From Mesorhizobium sophorae (GTDB taxonomy: Bacteria > Pseudomonadota > Alphaproteobacteria > Rhizobiales > Rhizobiaceae): DNA of 64,000 bases. A program made the position numbers and the translations under genes. Location: NCBI RefSeq assembly GCF_002270415.1, contig NZ_NNRI01000019.1, positions 62,001-126,000 of the forward strand, written 5' to 3'. How positions within the stretch are numbered: position 1 is the first letter of the stretch; the number at the start of each line of letters is the position of its first letter. Under the pieces are notes generated by a model. It ran no database searches. It was not told where the DNA came from and saw nothing but the letters and a program-made list of their open reading frames with translations. Below, one piece after another: positions 9,455 through 18,600 of this stretch.

Positions 9455-9886
9455 ATGAGCAGACTGTTGATCCTGTCGGCTGGTGCCATCCTGGCACTAA
9501 CGTCCGTAGCGTCCGCTGCGCCGGCTACGCAACCGCTCAAGATCTCTAAGGAATGCAGCCAGTACACCGGCGATACGCCGAGCTTCTGCACCATTACGGA
9601 ATCGAACCTCGCGGCGATCCCGGCGGGCACTAAGATATTCTACTATGGGCCGGTGACCGGCAGTCCCCTTTTCACCAGCAGCACGGCGGTCATTGCCGTC
9701 GGAAAGGGAGACTCGGCGGTCGGGTACTGTGTTGTCTACGACACGGCCAGCCCGCCGCTCGGAACCTGTGCGTTCCATGCCGGCAGCGGGACGCTCGCCG
9801 GATTTCAGGCGATCGTCACGGTCACGGTCGACGACAAGCAGATCTGGCACTGGGACGGAGGCTACCTTCTTGGCGCCGCCAAGTGA
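9455..9886 (+). CDS. Secreted protein of unknown function
   Basis: 143 residues with an excellent ribosome binding site (GGGAGGAGGAA). Residues 1-21 form a signal peptide ending VASAAP. The mature part is rich in beta-strand and Gly, with three or four Cys (KECSQYTG, SFCTITES, GYCVVYD, GTCAFH), suggesting disulfide bonds and a periplasmic or extracellular location. The pattern resembles small beta-barrel secreted proteins, but no family is recognised with confidence. It is downstream of the LuxR gene on the same strand. Confidence 0.7.
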   Translation: MSRLLILSAGAILALTSVASAAPATQPLKISKECSQYTGDTPSFCTITESNLAAIPAGTKIFYYGPVTGSPLFTSSTAVIAVGKGDSAVGYCVVYDTASPPLGTCAFHAGSGTLAGFQAIVTVTVDDKQIWHWDGGYLLGAAK

Positions 9887-9908
9887 GAACGAAGGAAATG
9901 CTGCTCGT

Positions 9909-10691
9909 CTAGCTGTTTGACGTGAATTCGTGCTCTGACACGTAACCAGTAGATGACAGCGGCGCGAGGCAGATGGCCGCGAGAAAGTTCGTCGCTGATC
10001 GATCGTACCGGGTGGCCATGCTGCGGAAGTGTTTGAGCCGTCCGAACACGCGCTCGATGGCGTTGCGATCGCGGCAGAGGAACGGCGCGAAGCAGTTCTT
10101 CCAGCGCCGGTTGGTTCGGCGGAATGTTCGGCATTGTCCCTTTGCCCTCGACCTTGTGGCGGATGGCATTGGTGTCATAGCCCTTGTCGGCATTTAGGAT
10201 CGGGCTCTTGGGCAACTGCTCCAAAGCAGCTCGCCAGCAGCGCAATCGGCGGCCTGACCACCGGTCAAAAGGAAAGCGATTGGGCGCCACAAGCCGTCGG
10301 TCAGGGCGTGGATCTTCGTGGTTCGCCCGCCGCGCGACCGGCCGATCGCCTGATTTCGCGCCTCTTTGCGGCCTTAAGCGCAGCGATGAGCCTTCACGGC
10401 CGAAGAGTCGATCAGGACCTCAGCCGGAGGACCGCCAGCCGAGGCCAACTTGTGGAGGTTGTCGGCCCAAACGCCTTTGGCAGCCCATCGGACGAGTCGA
10501 TTGTAGAGCGCCATTCTCGGCCCGTAGACGTGAGGGGCATCGACCCAGCGGCCACCGGATCTGAGGACATGGACGATGCCGCTGATCACCGGGCGGTTAT
10601 CGGCTCTTGGCTTGCCGCGCGCGTCGGTTGGCAGCAGCGCCTGCAGCCGCAAAAACGGCTCCTCCGTGAGCCAGAAATAATTCCGATTCAT
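9909..10691 (-). pseudogene. Broken IS5/IS427-type transposase gene
   Basis: The reading starts at 10,691 (MNRNYFWLTEEPFLRLQALL) and proceeds through RSGGRWVDAP and the first catalytic Asp (VLIDSSAVKAHR). An in-frame TAA follows near 10,372. The same frame then continues with family sequence (GRSRGGRTTKIHALTDG, FLLTGGQAADC). Near 10,235 the coding moves to another frame (ILNADKGYDTNAIRHKVEG, second Asp). Near 10,150 it returns to the first frame (RNAIERVFGRLKHFRSMATR, catalytic Glu). One nonsense and two frame changes mean no active transposase. IS427 elements can use a programmed frameshift, but not three lesions. Confidence 0.85.
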
Positions 10692-10735
10692 CTGTGGTCT
10701 CCCTTAGAGACCGTGAATCACAGAACCGCTGTCAA
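9909..10735 (-). mobile_element. IS5-family (IS427-like) insertion sequence, inactivated
   Basis: An element of roughly 0.83 kb. Ends are approximate: GGTTCTGTGATTCACGGTCTC (read on the minus strand, about 10,701-10,722) and GTTTGACGTGAATTCGTGCTC (about 9,913-9,933) can be aligned as imperfect terminal repeats. The boundaries and target duplication are not resolved. The transposase inside is broken. Confidence 0.65.
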
Positions 10736-11056
10736 CGGAATCCGTTTATGGGTCCGGACCAAGCAACGACCAGCTGACCGAAGTCCGCTCGCCGGCGCAA
10801 TCAAGACATTCCATCTTGCCAGCGACGACGACCGAGTTGGGTCAGATCACGTCAAGGCCGGCAGAGGGCTCAAGGTCTGCTTTCAAAATCCAAGCCCCGG
10901 AAGCCGACCGACCGCTTCCGGCCCCATTGCCGTCATCCGACAACCGCCGGTGACTAAACGCTGCTGAGGTGCAGCATGCGCCTGGTTTTTTCCGTTTTTC
11001 TGTGGGGAAATCTGTGGGGTGTCGGGAGAAACAAACACCTAAGTGTCTGCTTTTTC
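10692..11056. other. Intergenic region between the IS remnant and tRNA-Pro
   Basis: No gene seen. It begins with the IS end. Around 10,877-10,945 there is a GCTTTC/CCGGAAGC-rich segment similar to the dispersed repeats of the accessory region. If an island is integrated at the tRNA gene, the attachment site would lie at the right edge of this stretch. Confidence 0.4.
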
Positions 11057-11133
11057 TGGTCGGAGTGGCAGGATTTGAACCTGCGACCCCCTCGTCCCGA
11101 ACGAGGTGCGCTACCAGGCTGCGCTACACTCCG
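11057..11133 (-). tRNA. tRNA-Pro, anticodon CGG
   Basis: 77 nt including an encoded CCA. The minus strand begins CGGAGTGTAGCGCAGCCTGG, with acceptor stem CGGAGTG paired to CACTCCG, a D arm, an anticodon stem CCTCG/CGAGG around loop TTCGGGA, a T arm with GGTTCAAATCC, and ACCA at the end. The anticodon CGG is at 11,097-11,099. The layout matches bacterial proline tRNAs. The 3' end faces the accessory region to the left. Confidence 0.96.
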
Positions 11134-11296
11134 TGACCAGACCGCGGGCTTATAGCCGCCGCACTTCGTTCCTGCAAGCGGCAATGGCAGTGGTTCTGTC
11201 GCATTTCGTCGTCTTTCGTCGGGCATTCCCGGAAAGCCCGGATTTCCACCCGGGATAAACCGGGCATAAAGCCTTGTGTGCTAGACCGCCGCCTAG

Positions 11297-12853
11297 ATGG
11301 ATCGTATTTCTGCCGCCTGGAGCTTTGCTGTCTTGCCCCCAAAAATCGTTGGCGAAGCCCGCCCCAACAGCTTCGAATTCGAAACCGAGGCGCTGATCAA
11401 GGCGTCGGGTTTTCGCGAATACGATGCGCGCTGGTGGTTCGGTCATCCCGGCTCCGCGCAGCCGCCGGAGCTTAATCTGATCGGAGTCCAGGCGCTCGGC
11501 ATGGGGCTTGGCACGCTGATCCGCCGTCTCGGTGCTGGCCCCGATATCGTCACCGGGCACGATTTCCGTTCCTATTCGCTGTCGATCAAACTGGCGCTGG
11601 TCACCGGCCTGATGGCCGCCGGTGCAAAGGTGAGGGATATCGGCCTGGCGCTGTCGCCGATGGCCTATTTCGCCCAGTTCGCGCTGGACACACCGTCCGT
11701 CGCCATGGTCACCGCCTCGCACAACGAGAATGGCTGGACCGGCGTCAAGATGGGCGCGGCGCGGCCGCTGACCTTCGGCCCGGAGGAGATGAGCGCCCTG
11801 AAGGCGATCGTGCTGGCTGGCGACTTCGACCTTACCAGCGGCGGTTCCTATGACTTCGTCCGCGATTTCCGCGCGACCTATCTCGATGATCTGGTCCGTG
11901 ACAAGCGCATCACGCGAAAGCTGAAAGTGGTCGCCGCTTGCGGCAATGGTACCGCCGGCGCCTTTGCCCCGGCAGCGCTTCAACGCCTCGGCTGCGAGGT
12001 CATCCCGCTCGATGTCGAACTCGACCACACCTTCCCGCGCTACAATCCCAATCCCGAGGACATGAAGATGCTGCATGCCATCAGGGACAAGGTGCTGGAG
12101 ACGGGCGCCGATGTCGGTCTCGGCTTCGACGGCGATGGCGACCGTTGCGGTGTCGTCGACAATGAAGGCAACGAGATTTTTGCCGACAAGGTCGGCGTCA
12201 TGCTCGCGCGCGATATTTCGCTGCTTCACCCGGCCTCGACCTTCGTCGTCGACGTCAAGTCGACCGGCCTGTTCAACACCGACGCGGTGCTGCGCGCCAA
12301 CGGCGCCGTCACCGACTACTGGAAGACCGGCCACTCCTACATCAAGCGCCGCGTCGCCGAGCTCGGCGCCGTCGCCGGCTTCGAAAAGTCAGGCCATTTC
12401 TTCTTCAATCCGCCGATCGGGCGCGGCTACGACGACGGGCTGGTCACCGCGATCGCCATCTGTCAGATGCTGGATCGCAGCCCCGGCAGTTCGATGGCCG
12501 ACCTCTACCGGGCGCTGCCGCTGACCTTCGGCACCCCAACCATGTCGCCGCACTGCGCCGACGATGTGAAGTATGGCGTGGTCGAGCGGGTGGTTGCCGA
12601 TTTTCAGGCGATGAAGCGCGATGGCGCCAGCTTCGCTGGCCAGAAGATAATCGATCTGATCACCGTCAACGGCGTGCGCGTGGTCGCCGAGGACGGCACC
12701 TGGGGCCTGGTCCGGGCATCGTCGAACAAGCCGGAGCTTGTCGTCGTCGTCGAAAGCCCGGTGTCGTCGCAGCGTCGCCGGCAGATGTTCGACGCCGTCG
12801 ACGCCGTGCTGCGCCGCAGCCCCGAAGTCGGCGCCTACAACCAGACTTTCTAG
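11297..12853 (+). CDS. Phosphomannomutase/phosphoglucomutase
   Basis: 518 residues. It interconverts hexose 6- and 1-phosphates; here probably mannose-6-P to mannose-1-P for GDP-mannose. All four family sites are visible: the phosphoserine loop TASHNENGW (Ser at about 141), the metal loop GFDGDGDRCG (about 275-284), the sugar-binding loop GFEKSGHFFF, and the phosphate-binding C-terminal RASSNKPEL. The first 25 residues are poorly conserved, so a later start is possible. The guanylyltransferase fusion gene lies 2 kb downstream on the same strand, with the NmrA/LysR pair between them. ManB/CpsG/NoeK-type names would all fit, so none is assigned. Confidence 0.9.
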   Translation: MDRISAAWSFAVLPPKIVGEARPNSFEFETEALIKASGFREYDARWWFGHPGSAQPPELNLIGVQALGMGLGTLIRRLGAGPDIVTGHDFRSYSLSIKLALVTGLMAAGAKVRDIGLALSPMAYFAQFALDTPSVAMVTASHNENGWTGVKMGAARPLTFGPEEMSALKAIVLAGDFDLTSGGSYDFVRDFRATYLDDLVRDKRITRKLKVVAACGNGTAGAFAPAALQRLGCEVIPLDVELDHTFPRYNPNPEDMKMLHAIRDKVLETGADVGLGFDGDGDRCGVVDNEGNEIFADKVGVMLARDISLLHPASTFVVDVKSTGLFNTDAVLRANGAVTDYWKTGHSYIKRRVAELGAVAGFEKSGHFFFNPPIGRGYDDGLVTAIAICQMLDRSPGSSMADLYRALPLTFGTPTMSPHCADDVKYGVVERVVADFQAMKRDGASFAGQKIIDLITVNGVRVVAEDGTWGLVRASSNKPELVVVVESPVSSQRRRQMFDAVDAVLRRSPEVGAYNQTF

Positions 12854-12899
12854 CTTCGGGACCTGGTCGCAGCAACGCAGACCGTCGGCGACAGGGTAC

Positions 12900-13787
12900 T
12901 CAGCCGGCGGAAGCGGTCTGCTCCAGGGCGCTCCAGTCGAACGCTCGCGCCCAGTCGGCAAAACTGTGCCAGCGGACCTCCGGAAAATCCTTGTGCAAGG
13001 CGGCGATATCGACGTCGTAGCCGACGCAGTCGAACCATTCGAACATCAGGGCCGCATCCTCGCTTTGCTGGCGCGCCACGGCGAGCGGGATTTCCTGATA
13101 GCGGATCGGGCGACCGATGGCCTCGGACAGGATTCTCGCTTGCTCTTCACCCGACAATTCGTCCCCGGCGAAATCGAACCGCTTGCCGAACGCCTGTTCT
13201 CGCCGTTCGGCCAAGGCGGCGACGAAGCCGCCAATGTCCGCCAGGGCGACCAGTTGGAGGACGCGTTCGGGAGGCATCGCGAAGGCATAAGTGCCCTGGC
13301 TGAGCGCGCCGATCGACCATGGCGCGACAACATTCTCCATGAAGGCGACCGGCGCGCTGATCGTGTAGGGGATACCAAGCCCGACGACATGCTTCTCGAC
13401 CAGATACTTGCTTTCGAAATGCGGGATGCCGGTCTTCTTGTCGGCGTCGGCAACGGATGAATAGATCAGGTGTCCGACGCCGGCAGCCTTGGCGGCATCT
13501 GCGGCGATGATCCCCTGGCGGGTTTCCTCCTGCATGCCAGCCTCATAGCTGTTGCCCATCAGGAACATGGTCTCGACGTCTTTTGCGGCCCTGACGACAG
13601 AGGCTGCGTCAGCGAGATCGCCGGCCACGATCTCGGCGCCCGCCAACGCCAGTTGGCGTGCGGCGTCACTGTCCGGCTTGCGCGTCAGGGCCTTGACGCG
13701 ATGTCCCCTGGACAACAATGCGCGCGCAACCGCGCCGCCTTGCTGGCCGGTAGCGCCGGTCACCAGAATGTTTCGTTTGCTGGCCAT
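12900..13787 (-). CDS. NmrA-type NAD(P)-binding oxidoreductase
   Basis: 295 residues from the ATG at 13,787 (AAGGAG 10 bases upstream); the open frame continues upstream through the LysR promoter and is not used. The N-terminal Rossmann motif is ILVTGATGQQGGAVARALL, followed by KALTRKPDS and AGAEIVAGDLAD. The central IYSSVADADKKTG and HFESKYLVEKHV match the NmrA/HSCARG-like atypical SDR group, which bind NADP(H) as redox sensors or reduce quinones. It is divergent from an adjacent LysR gene, the usual arrangement of a LysR-controlled target. Confidence 0.85.
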   Translation of the reverse strand: MASKRNILVTGATGQQGGAVARALLSRGHRVKALTRKPDSDAARQLALAGAEIVAGDLADAASVVRAAKDVETMFLMGNSYEAGMQEETRQGIIAADAAKAAGVGHLIYSSVADADKKTGIPHFESKYLVEKHVVGLGIPYTISAPVAFMENVVAPWSIGALSQGTYAFAMPPERVLQLVALADIGGFVAALAERREQAFGKRFDFAGDELSGEEQARILSEAIGRPIRYQEIPLAVARQQSEDAALMFEWFDCVGYDVDIAALHKDFPEVRWHSFADWARAFDWSALEQTASAG

Positions 13788-13855
13788 GGTGTCTGCTCCT
13801 TCTTGTTTGGCTGCAGCAAAGTTAGGGTCTTTCGAATTGATGCATAATTGACTAT

Positions 13856-13878
13856 AATTGGGAAACGTCGTCCCAATT
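13856..13878. promoter_or_regulatory. 23-bp palindrome, probable LysR-family operator
   Basis: AATTGGGA at 13,856-13,863 and TCCCAATT at 13,871-13,878 are perfect inverted arms around a 7-base spacer. The site is between the divergent NmrA-type gene and the LysR gene, ending 9 bases before the LysR start. Position and symmetry fit autoregulation plus control of the divergent gene. Confidence 0.65.
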
Positions 13879-13887
13879 TTGAATACA

Positions 13888-14787
13888 ATGATCGACCTCA
13901 ACGATATCGTCGTGTTCGCTCGCGTCGTCGAAGCCGGCAGCTTCACCGCTGCCGCGCGGCTGCTCGCCATGCCCAAGACGACGGTCAGCCGCCGAATTGC
14001 CGCGCTCGAACGCGAAGTCGGCGTCCGCCTGCTGCAGCGCACGACACGTAGCCTCAACCTGACGGATGCCGGGCGTCTCTACTATGAGCAGAGCAGCCAG
14101 GGCCTGCGCACCATCGAGGAGGCAAATCTGCGCCTGGCGGAGGCGAGGGCGGAGCCGTCGGGCACGATTCGCATTTCGGCCCCGGTCGGCTTTGGCGGCC
14201 ATTTCCTGATCCGCGCCGTGGTCGACTTTCTCGCAATGTATCCGAAGACCAATGTCGAACTCCGCCTCACAGACGACAGGCTCAACCTGGTCGAGGACGG
14301 CATAGACCTCGCTTTCCGCACCGGGATGCTTCAGGATTCGACACTGATCGCCCGCAAGCTCGGCTCCACGCACCGGCTGCTCGGCGCCAGCCCGGACTAT
14401 CTCGCCCGGCACGGCACGCCGCAAAGCCCGGCGGACCTGACGCACCATCAATGCGTCATCGCAGGCGCTTCGACCTCAGGCGCCCATTGGGTGCTGGAAG
14501 GGCCACACGGCCAGGAAACGGTCGTGGTGGCAGGGCGGTTTGCCGCCAATGAAATGCAGGCGGTCGTTGCGGCCGCGCTCGCCGGCTTCGGCATCGCCCA
14601 ATTGCCCCAGGCGATGGCCGAGGGGCTGATCAAGGAGGGGCGACTGCGGCACGTTCTCGCGGATTACACGACACCGGCCGGCGGCTTGCATGCCCTCTAT
14701 CCGAGCAGCCGCCACCTATCGCCCCTGGTCAAGGCATTTATCGAGCTTGCATCCAAACGCATTTCCAAGGGCATAAACACCGCTTAA
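13888..14787 (+). CDS. LysR-family transcriptional regulator
   Basis: 299 residues from the ATG at 13,888. The N-terminal winged helix-turn-helix is typical (DIVVFARVVEAGSFTAAARL, KTTVSRRIAALEREVGVRLL). The effector-binding domain follows from about residue 90 (GTIRISAPVGFG, DGIDLAFRTG, AALAGFGIAQLP). The DGIDLAFR signature places it in the large group near DmlR/AaeR-type LysR proteins that often control an adjacent oxidoreductase. It is divergent from the NmrA-type gene with a shared 100-bp promoter region and a palindrome. Confidence 0.92.
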   Translation: MIDLNDIVVFARVVEAGSFTAAARLLAMPKTTVSRRIAALEREVGVRLLQRTTRSLNLTDAGRLYYEQSSQGLRTIEEANLRLAEARAEPSGTIRISAPVGFGGHFLIRAVVDFLAMYPKTNVELRLTDDRLNLVEDGIDLAFRTGMLQDSTLIARKLGSTHRLLGASPDYLARHGTPQSPADLTHHQCVIAGASTSGAHWVLEGPHGQETVVVAGRFAANEMQAVVAAALAGFGIAQLPQAMAEGLIKEGRLRHVLADYTTPAGGLHALYPSSRHLSPLVKAFIELASKRISKGINTA

Positions 14788-14837
14788 GGCTTGTGTAGTA
14801 GCACCGGCCACCAATTGCCTCTGAGCGCGAGACCTGA

Positions 14838-17078
14838 ATGACCGAGCGGATCGTTAGTTTTGTCATGAGCGGCGGCATCGGCTCGCGGCTCTGGCCGCTG
14901 TCGCGCGAGGACAATCCCAAGCAGTTCCACGATCTGTCCGGCGATGGCTCGATGCTGGCCAAGACCTTGCGTCGGCTCACGGCGAGACCAGAGGGCGAAA
15001 CGCCCATCTTTCTGATCGCCTCGGAGCGTCATGCCGACCGCGTCCGCGCCGACCTTGCCGGCCTCGATCTCGCCGGCGGCGGGCCGTTGTTCGAGCCGAC
15101 CGGTCGCAACACCGCCGCCGCCGTCGCGCTGGCGACGCTACGCACGCTGTCCGAGTTCGGCGACAGCCTGGTTCTGGTGGTGCCGTCGGATCACGAGATC
15201 AACACCCCGCGCCAATTCTGGCGGAGTATCGAAGCCGGTACCGAGGCAGCGCGCGCCGGCCGGCTGGTGGTGTTTGGCGTCAAGCCGACGCAGCCCGAGA
15301 CCGGCTACGGCTATATCGAAGTCGCGGCCGAAAGCGGCGGCACCTTCGACGTGTCGCGCTTCGTCGAAAAGCCGGACCTTGCGACGGCGCAAAACTATCT
15401 CCAGGCCGGAAGTTTCTATTGGAACACCGGCATCTTCCTGTTTCGCGCCGGCGCCATGCGCGACGCCTTCGCGGCGTTCCAACCTGACATCTGGCAGGCC
15501 ACGGAAGCGGCCTACAGAGCGGCGACATCGGATCTGTCCGGTCTCTATATGCCACTGGAACTCTATGGGGCCATCCCGTCGAACTCGATCGACTACGCCA
15601 TCATGGAGCGGGCGAAAGACATCGCCATGGTGCCAGCCGGCTTCCGTTGGAACGATCTCGGCTCCTGGCAGTCGCTGCTCGATGTCGGCCCTGCCGACGA
15701 CCAGGGCAATGTCGTCATCGGCGATGTCGTCGCCATTCACTGCGAGAACTCCTACATCCGCAGCGACGGGCGCCTGCTATCGGCGATCGGCATGAAGGAC
15801 GTCGCCATCGTCTCGACCACTGACGCCACCTTCGTCGCCCCGGTCAGCCACAGCCAGCACGTCAAGAAGATCGTCGAACAGCTCGAGAAATCGGGGCGGC
15901 TGGAAACCCGGTTCACGCCGGCGCATGACCGCGTCATCGAAAGCGGCGCCTGGCGACGGCGCGTGCATCACTGGCTGTTTCAGGAGACCTTGCCGCTCTG
16001 GTCGACATCGGGCGTCGACGAGCGTCATGGCGGTTTTCACGAAGCGCTCGGCCTTGATGCCTCACCGCTGATGAAGCCCAAGCGCATGCGCACCATGGCA
16101 AGGCAGGTCTATGCCTTCGCCGTCGCCAAAGCGCGCGGCTGGGACGGTCCGGCCGACCGGCTGATCAGCCACGGCATCGACTTCGTGGCCAAAAATGGCC
16201 GCACCGACAAAGGCGGTTGGGTGCGCACGCTGAACGTCGACGGCTCCGTGGCCGACGCCACTGAGGATGCCTACGATCATTCCTGCGTGCTGCTGGCACT
16301 GGCGCATGCGCATATGTCGGGCAATCCCGACGCCTTGCGGCTTGGTCAGGAAACCTTAGCCTTTCTCGACACATATCTCGAGGACAGCCGCCTGACTGGC
16401 TTCCTCGAAACATCGGACGGGGAGGGCGAGCGGCGCTCCAACCCGCACATGCACCTGCTCGAGGCGTTTCTCGCCTGGTACCAGGCGACCGGCGAGCGCA
16501 CCCATCTGCGCCGTGCGGCGCGCATCATCGACCTGTTCCGCAGCCACTTCTTCGACGCCGAAAGCTGGACCCTGGGCGAATATTTCGACGCCGAATGGAA
16601 ACCGTCCGCCGGCGAGAAGGGGGCCTGGACCGAGCCCGGTCATCACTTCGAATGGGCCTCCCTGCTGGTCGATTTCGCCGGGCGCAGCGGCCAGTCCGAA
16701 CTGAGCGGCTTCGCCCGAAAACTCTATGCCTCGGCCATCGCCAATGGCCTCAACCGCGCCACCGGTCTTGCCTATGGCGCCGTCTCCAGGCAAGGCCTGC
16801 CGCTCGACCGCGTCTCCCGCAGCTGGCCGCAGGCCGAAGCGGTCAAGGCGGCGATTGCGCTGGATGGCTCGGGCGGGCCCGACCTCAAGCCCGAAATCGA
16901 GGAACGCGTTGGCCGCCTGTTCCGTTGGCACATCGACCCGGCGCCGCTCGGCCTGTGGATCGACCGCATCGATGAACGCGGCCGCTCGCTGGCGACCGAT
17001 GTGCCGGCCAGCATTTTCTACCACCTGGTTTGTGCGCTGACCCAGTATCTGGACAGCACGGCGCAGAAGGCGCCGTAG
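14838..17078 (+). CDS. Mannose-1-phosphate guanylyltransferase fused to AGE-type isomerase barrel
   Basis: 746 residues. Residues 1 to about 350 are a nucleotidyltransferase: MSGGIGSRLWPLSREDNPKQ is the GDP-mannose pyrophosphorylase signature, with FEPTGRNTA, VPSDHEI and FRWNDLGSWQSL. From about 370 on the protein is an (alpha/alpha)6 barrel of the N-acylglucosamine 2-epimerase/mannose isomerase family (GGFHEALGLD, RMRTMARQVYAFA, NPHMHLLEAFLAWY, GHHFEWASLLVDF, SRSWPQAEAVKAA). It differs from the usual GMP-PMI proteins, whose second part is a cupin. The product is probably GDP-mannose from mannose-6-P together with the mutase at 11,297. The start at 14,838 follows GAGACCTGA, a weak binding site. 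Confidence 0.88.
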   Translation: MTERIVSFVMSGGIGSRLWPLSREDNPKQFHDLSGDGSMLAKTLRRLTARPEGETPIFLIASERHADRVRADLAGLDLAGGGPLFEPTGRNTAAAVALATLRTLSEFGDSLVLVVPSDHEINTPRQFWRSIEAGTEAARAGRLVVFGVKPTQPETGYGYIEVAAESGGTFDVSRFVEKPDLATAQNYLQAGSFYWNTGIFLFRAGAMRDAFAAFQPDIWQATEAAYRAATSDLSGLYMPLELYGAIPSNSIDYAIMERAKDIAMVPAGFRWNDLGSWQSLLDVGPADDQGNVVIGDVVAIHCENSYIRSDGRLLSAIGMKDVAIVSTTDATFVAPVSHSQHVKKIVEQLEKSGRLETRFTPAHDRVIESGAWRRRVHHWLFQETLPLWSTSGVDERHGGFHEALGLDASPLMKPKRMRTMARQVYAFAVAKARGWDGPADRLISHGIDFVAKNGRTDKGGWVRTLNVDGSVADATEDAYDHSCVLLALAHAHMSGNPDALRLGQETLAFLDTYLEDSRLTGFLETSDGEGERRSNPHMHLLEAFLAWYQATGERTHLRRAARIIDLFRSHFFDAESWTLGEYFDAEWKPSAGEKGAWTEPGHHFEWASLLVDFAGRSGQSELSGFARKLYASAIANGLNRATGLAYGAVSRQGLPLDRVSRSWPQAEAVKAAIALDGSGGPDLKPEIEERVGRLFRWHIDPAPLGLWIDRIDERGRSLATDVPASIFYHLVCALTQYLDSTAQKAP

Positions 17079-17085
17079 GCTAGGC

Positions 17086-18549
17086 TCAGTAGGGGCTGGC
17101 CACGTCGCCGGTCTCGACATAGATCGACTTCAGCTGCGAATAGAGCGCCAGTGCCGCCAGCGAATTCTCGCGGCCGATGCCGGACTGCTTGAAGCCGCCG
17201 AAGGGGATCTCTACCGGCGTCAGATTGTAGGCATTGATCCAGCAGGTGCCGGCCTGCAGCTCGGCGATGACGCGATGGGCGCGCGGCAGGTCGCGCGTGA
17301 AGACGCCCGCGGCAAGGCCAAACTCGGTGTCGTTGGCGCGGTCGATCACCTCGTCCTCGCCGTCGAACTTCAGCACGCTCATCACCGGCCCGAAAATCTC
17401 CTCGCGGGCGATGCGCATCGTGTCGGTGACGCCGGTGAAGACCGTTGGTTCGACGAAGAAGCCACCGTCGAACCCCTGCAGCGAAGGCACGTTGCCGCCG
17501 CAGGCCAGAACTGCGCCATCCTGCTTGCCGACCGCGATATAGCCGACCACCTTCTCATGCTGCGCTCTGGAGACCAGCGGCCCCACCTGGGTTTCGGGGT
17601 CGAGCGGATCGCCGATGCGGATTTTTTTCGTCCGCTCGACAAGCCGTTCGACGAAGCGGTCGTGGATGCCGCTCTGCACGAAGACCCGCGTGCCGTTGGA
17701 GCAGATTTGGCCGGTCGAATAGAAATTGCCGAGCATGGCGCCGCCGATGGCATTCTCGATGTCGGCATCGTCGAAGACGATCAGCGGCGACTTGCCGCCA
17801 AGCTCCATCGTCGCGTGCTTCATCTTCGAACCGGCCAGCGACAGCACCTTGCGGCCTGTCGGCACCGAGCCGGTCACCGAGACCTTGGCTACGACATCAT
17901 GACCGACAAGCCCAGCGCCGACATCGCCATAGCCCTGCACGACGTTGAACAGTCCATCGGGCAGGCCGGCCTCGCTGTAGATTTCGGCCAGCGCGAGCGC
18001 TGACAGCGGCGTGTTTTCCGACGGCTTGAACACCATGGCGTTGCCCATGGCCAGAGCCGGCGCTGATTTCCAGCCGGCGATCTGGATCGGGTAGTTCCAG
18101 GCGCCGATGCCGACACAGACGCCGAGCGCCTCGCGCCGGGTGTAGGCGAAGGGCCCGCCGAGGTCTATCGCCTCGCCATTGTAGGCGGCAACCACGCCGC
18201 CGAAATATTCCAGGCAGTCCGCGGCCGACGGCGCGTCCGCCACCAGCGTCTCCTGGATCGCTTTACCAGTGTCGAGCGTCTCTATGCGGGCAAGGTCGGC
18301 GTTGCGGGCGCGCAAGATGTCGGCGGCGCGGCGCAGTATGCGTCCGCGCTCGACCGGCTTCAGCCGCGCCCAGGCAGGCTGCGCGGCACGCGCGGCCTCG
18401 ACGGCGAGTTCCAGCACGTTCGGCGTCGCCGAACGCAGCATGGCGATCGTCTCGCCGGTTGCCGGATAGATGACCGGCAGCGGCGCGCCTTGCTCATCGT
18501 CGATGTAGCGTCCGTTGACATAGTGCGATGCCGTGGGCTGGGCGCGCAT
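17086..18549 (-). CDS. betB: Betaine aldehyde dehydrogenase
   Basis: 487 residues from the ATG at 18,549, chosen over an upstream in-frame start because TTGGAG precedes it. It oxidises betaine aldehyde to glycine betaine with NAD(P). Aldehyde dehydrogenase motifs: GAWNYPIQIAGWKSAPALA, the Glu in MELGGKSPLIVFDD, and the catalytic Cys in STGQICSNGTRVF; the C-terminus has EIPFGGFKQSGIGREN. It is the last gene of the betI-betC-dehydratase-betA-betB operon, 51 bases after betA. The GMP-fusion gene converges on it with only 7 bases between. Confidence 0.94.
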   Translation of the reverse strand: MRAQPTASHYVNGRYIDDEQGAPLPVIYPATGETIAMLRSATPNVLELAVEAARAAQPAWARLKPVERGRILRRAADILRARNADLARIETLDTGKAIQETLVADAPSAADCLEYFGGVVAAYNGEAIDLGGPFAYTRREALGVCVGIGAWNYPIQIAGWKSAPALAMGNAMVFKPSENTPLSALALAEIYSEAGLPDGLFNVVQGYGDVGAGLVGHDVVAKVSVTGSVPTGRKVLSLAGSKMKHATMELGGKSPLIVFDDADIENAIGGAMLGNFYSTGQICSNGTRVFVQSGIHDRFVERLVERTKKIRIGDPLDPETQVGPLVSRAQHEKVVGYIAVGKQDGAVLACGGNVPSLQGFDGGFFVEPTVFTGVTDTMRIAREEIFGPVMSVLKFDGEDEVIDRANDTEFGLAAGVFTRDLPRAHRVIAELQAGTCWINAYNLTPVEIPFGGFKQSGIGRENSLAALALYSQLKSIYVETGDVASPY

Positions 18550-18600
18550 GGAGGTCTCCAAATCGTCTTCGCTTGGTCGGAACGTTCGCCGGATCATGCT

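Noticed and set aside
10029..10967. 312-codon plus-strand frame over the IS remnant
   Set aside because: It is antisense to recognisable transposase sequence on the minus strand and has no family likeness of its own.
11150..12334. 394-codon minus-strand frame over the phosphomannomutase gene
   Set aside because: Antisense shadow; it also runs into the tRNA gene.
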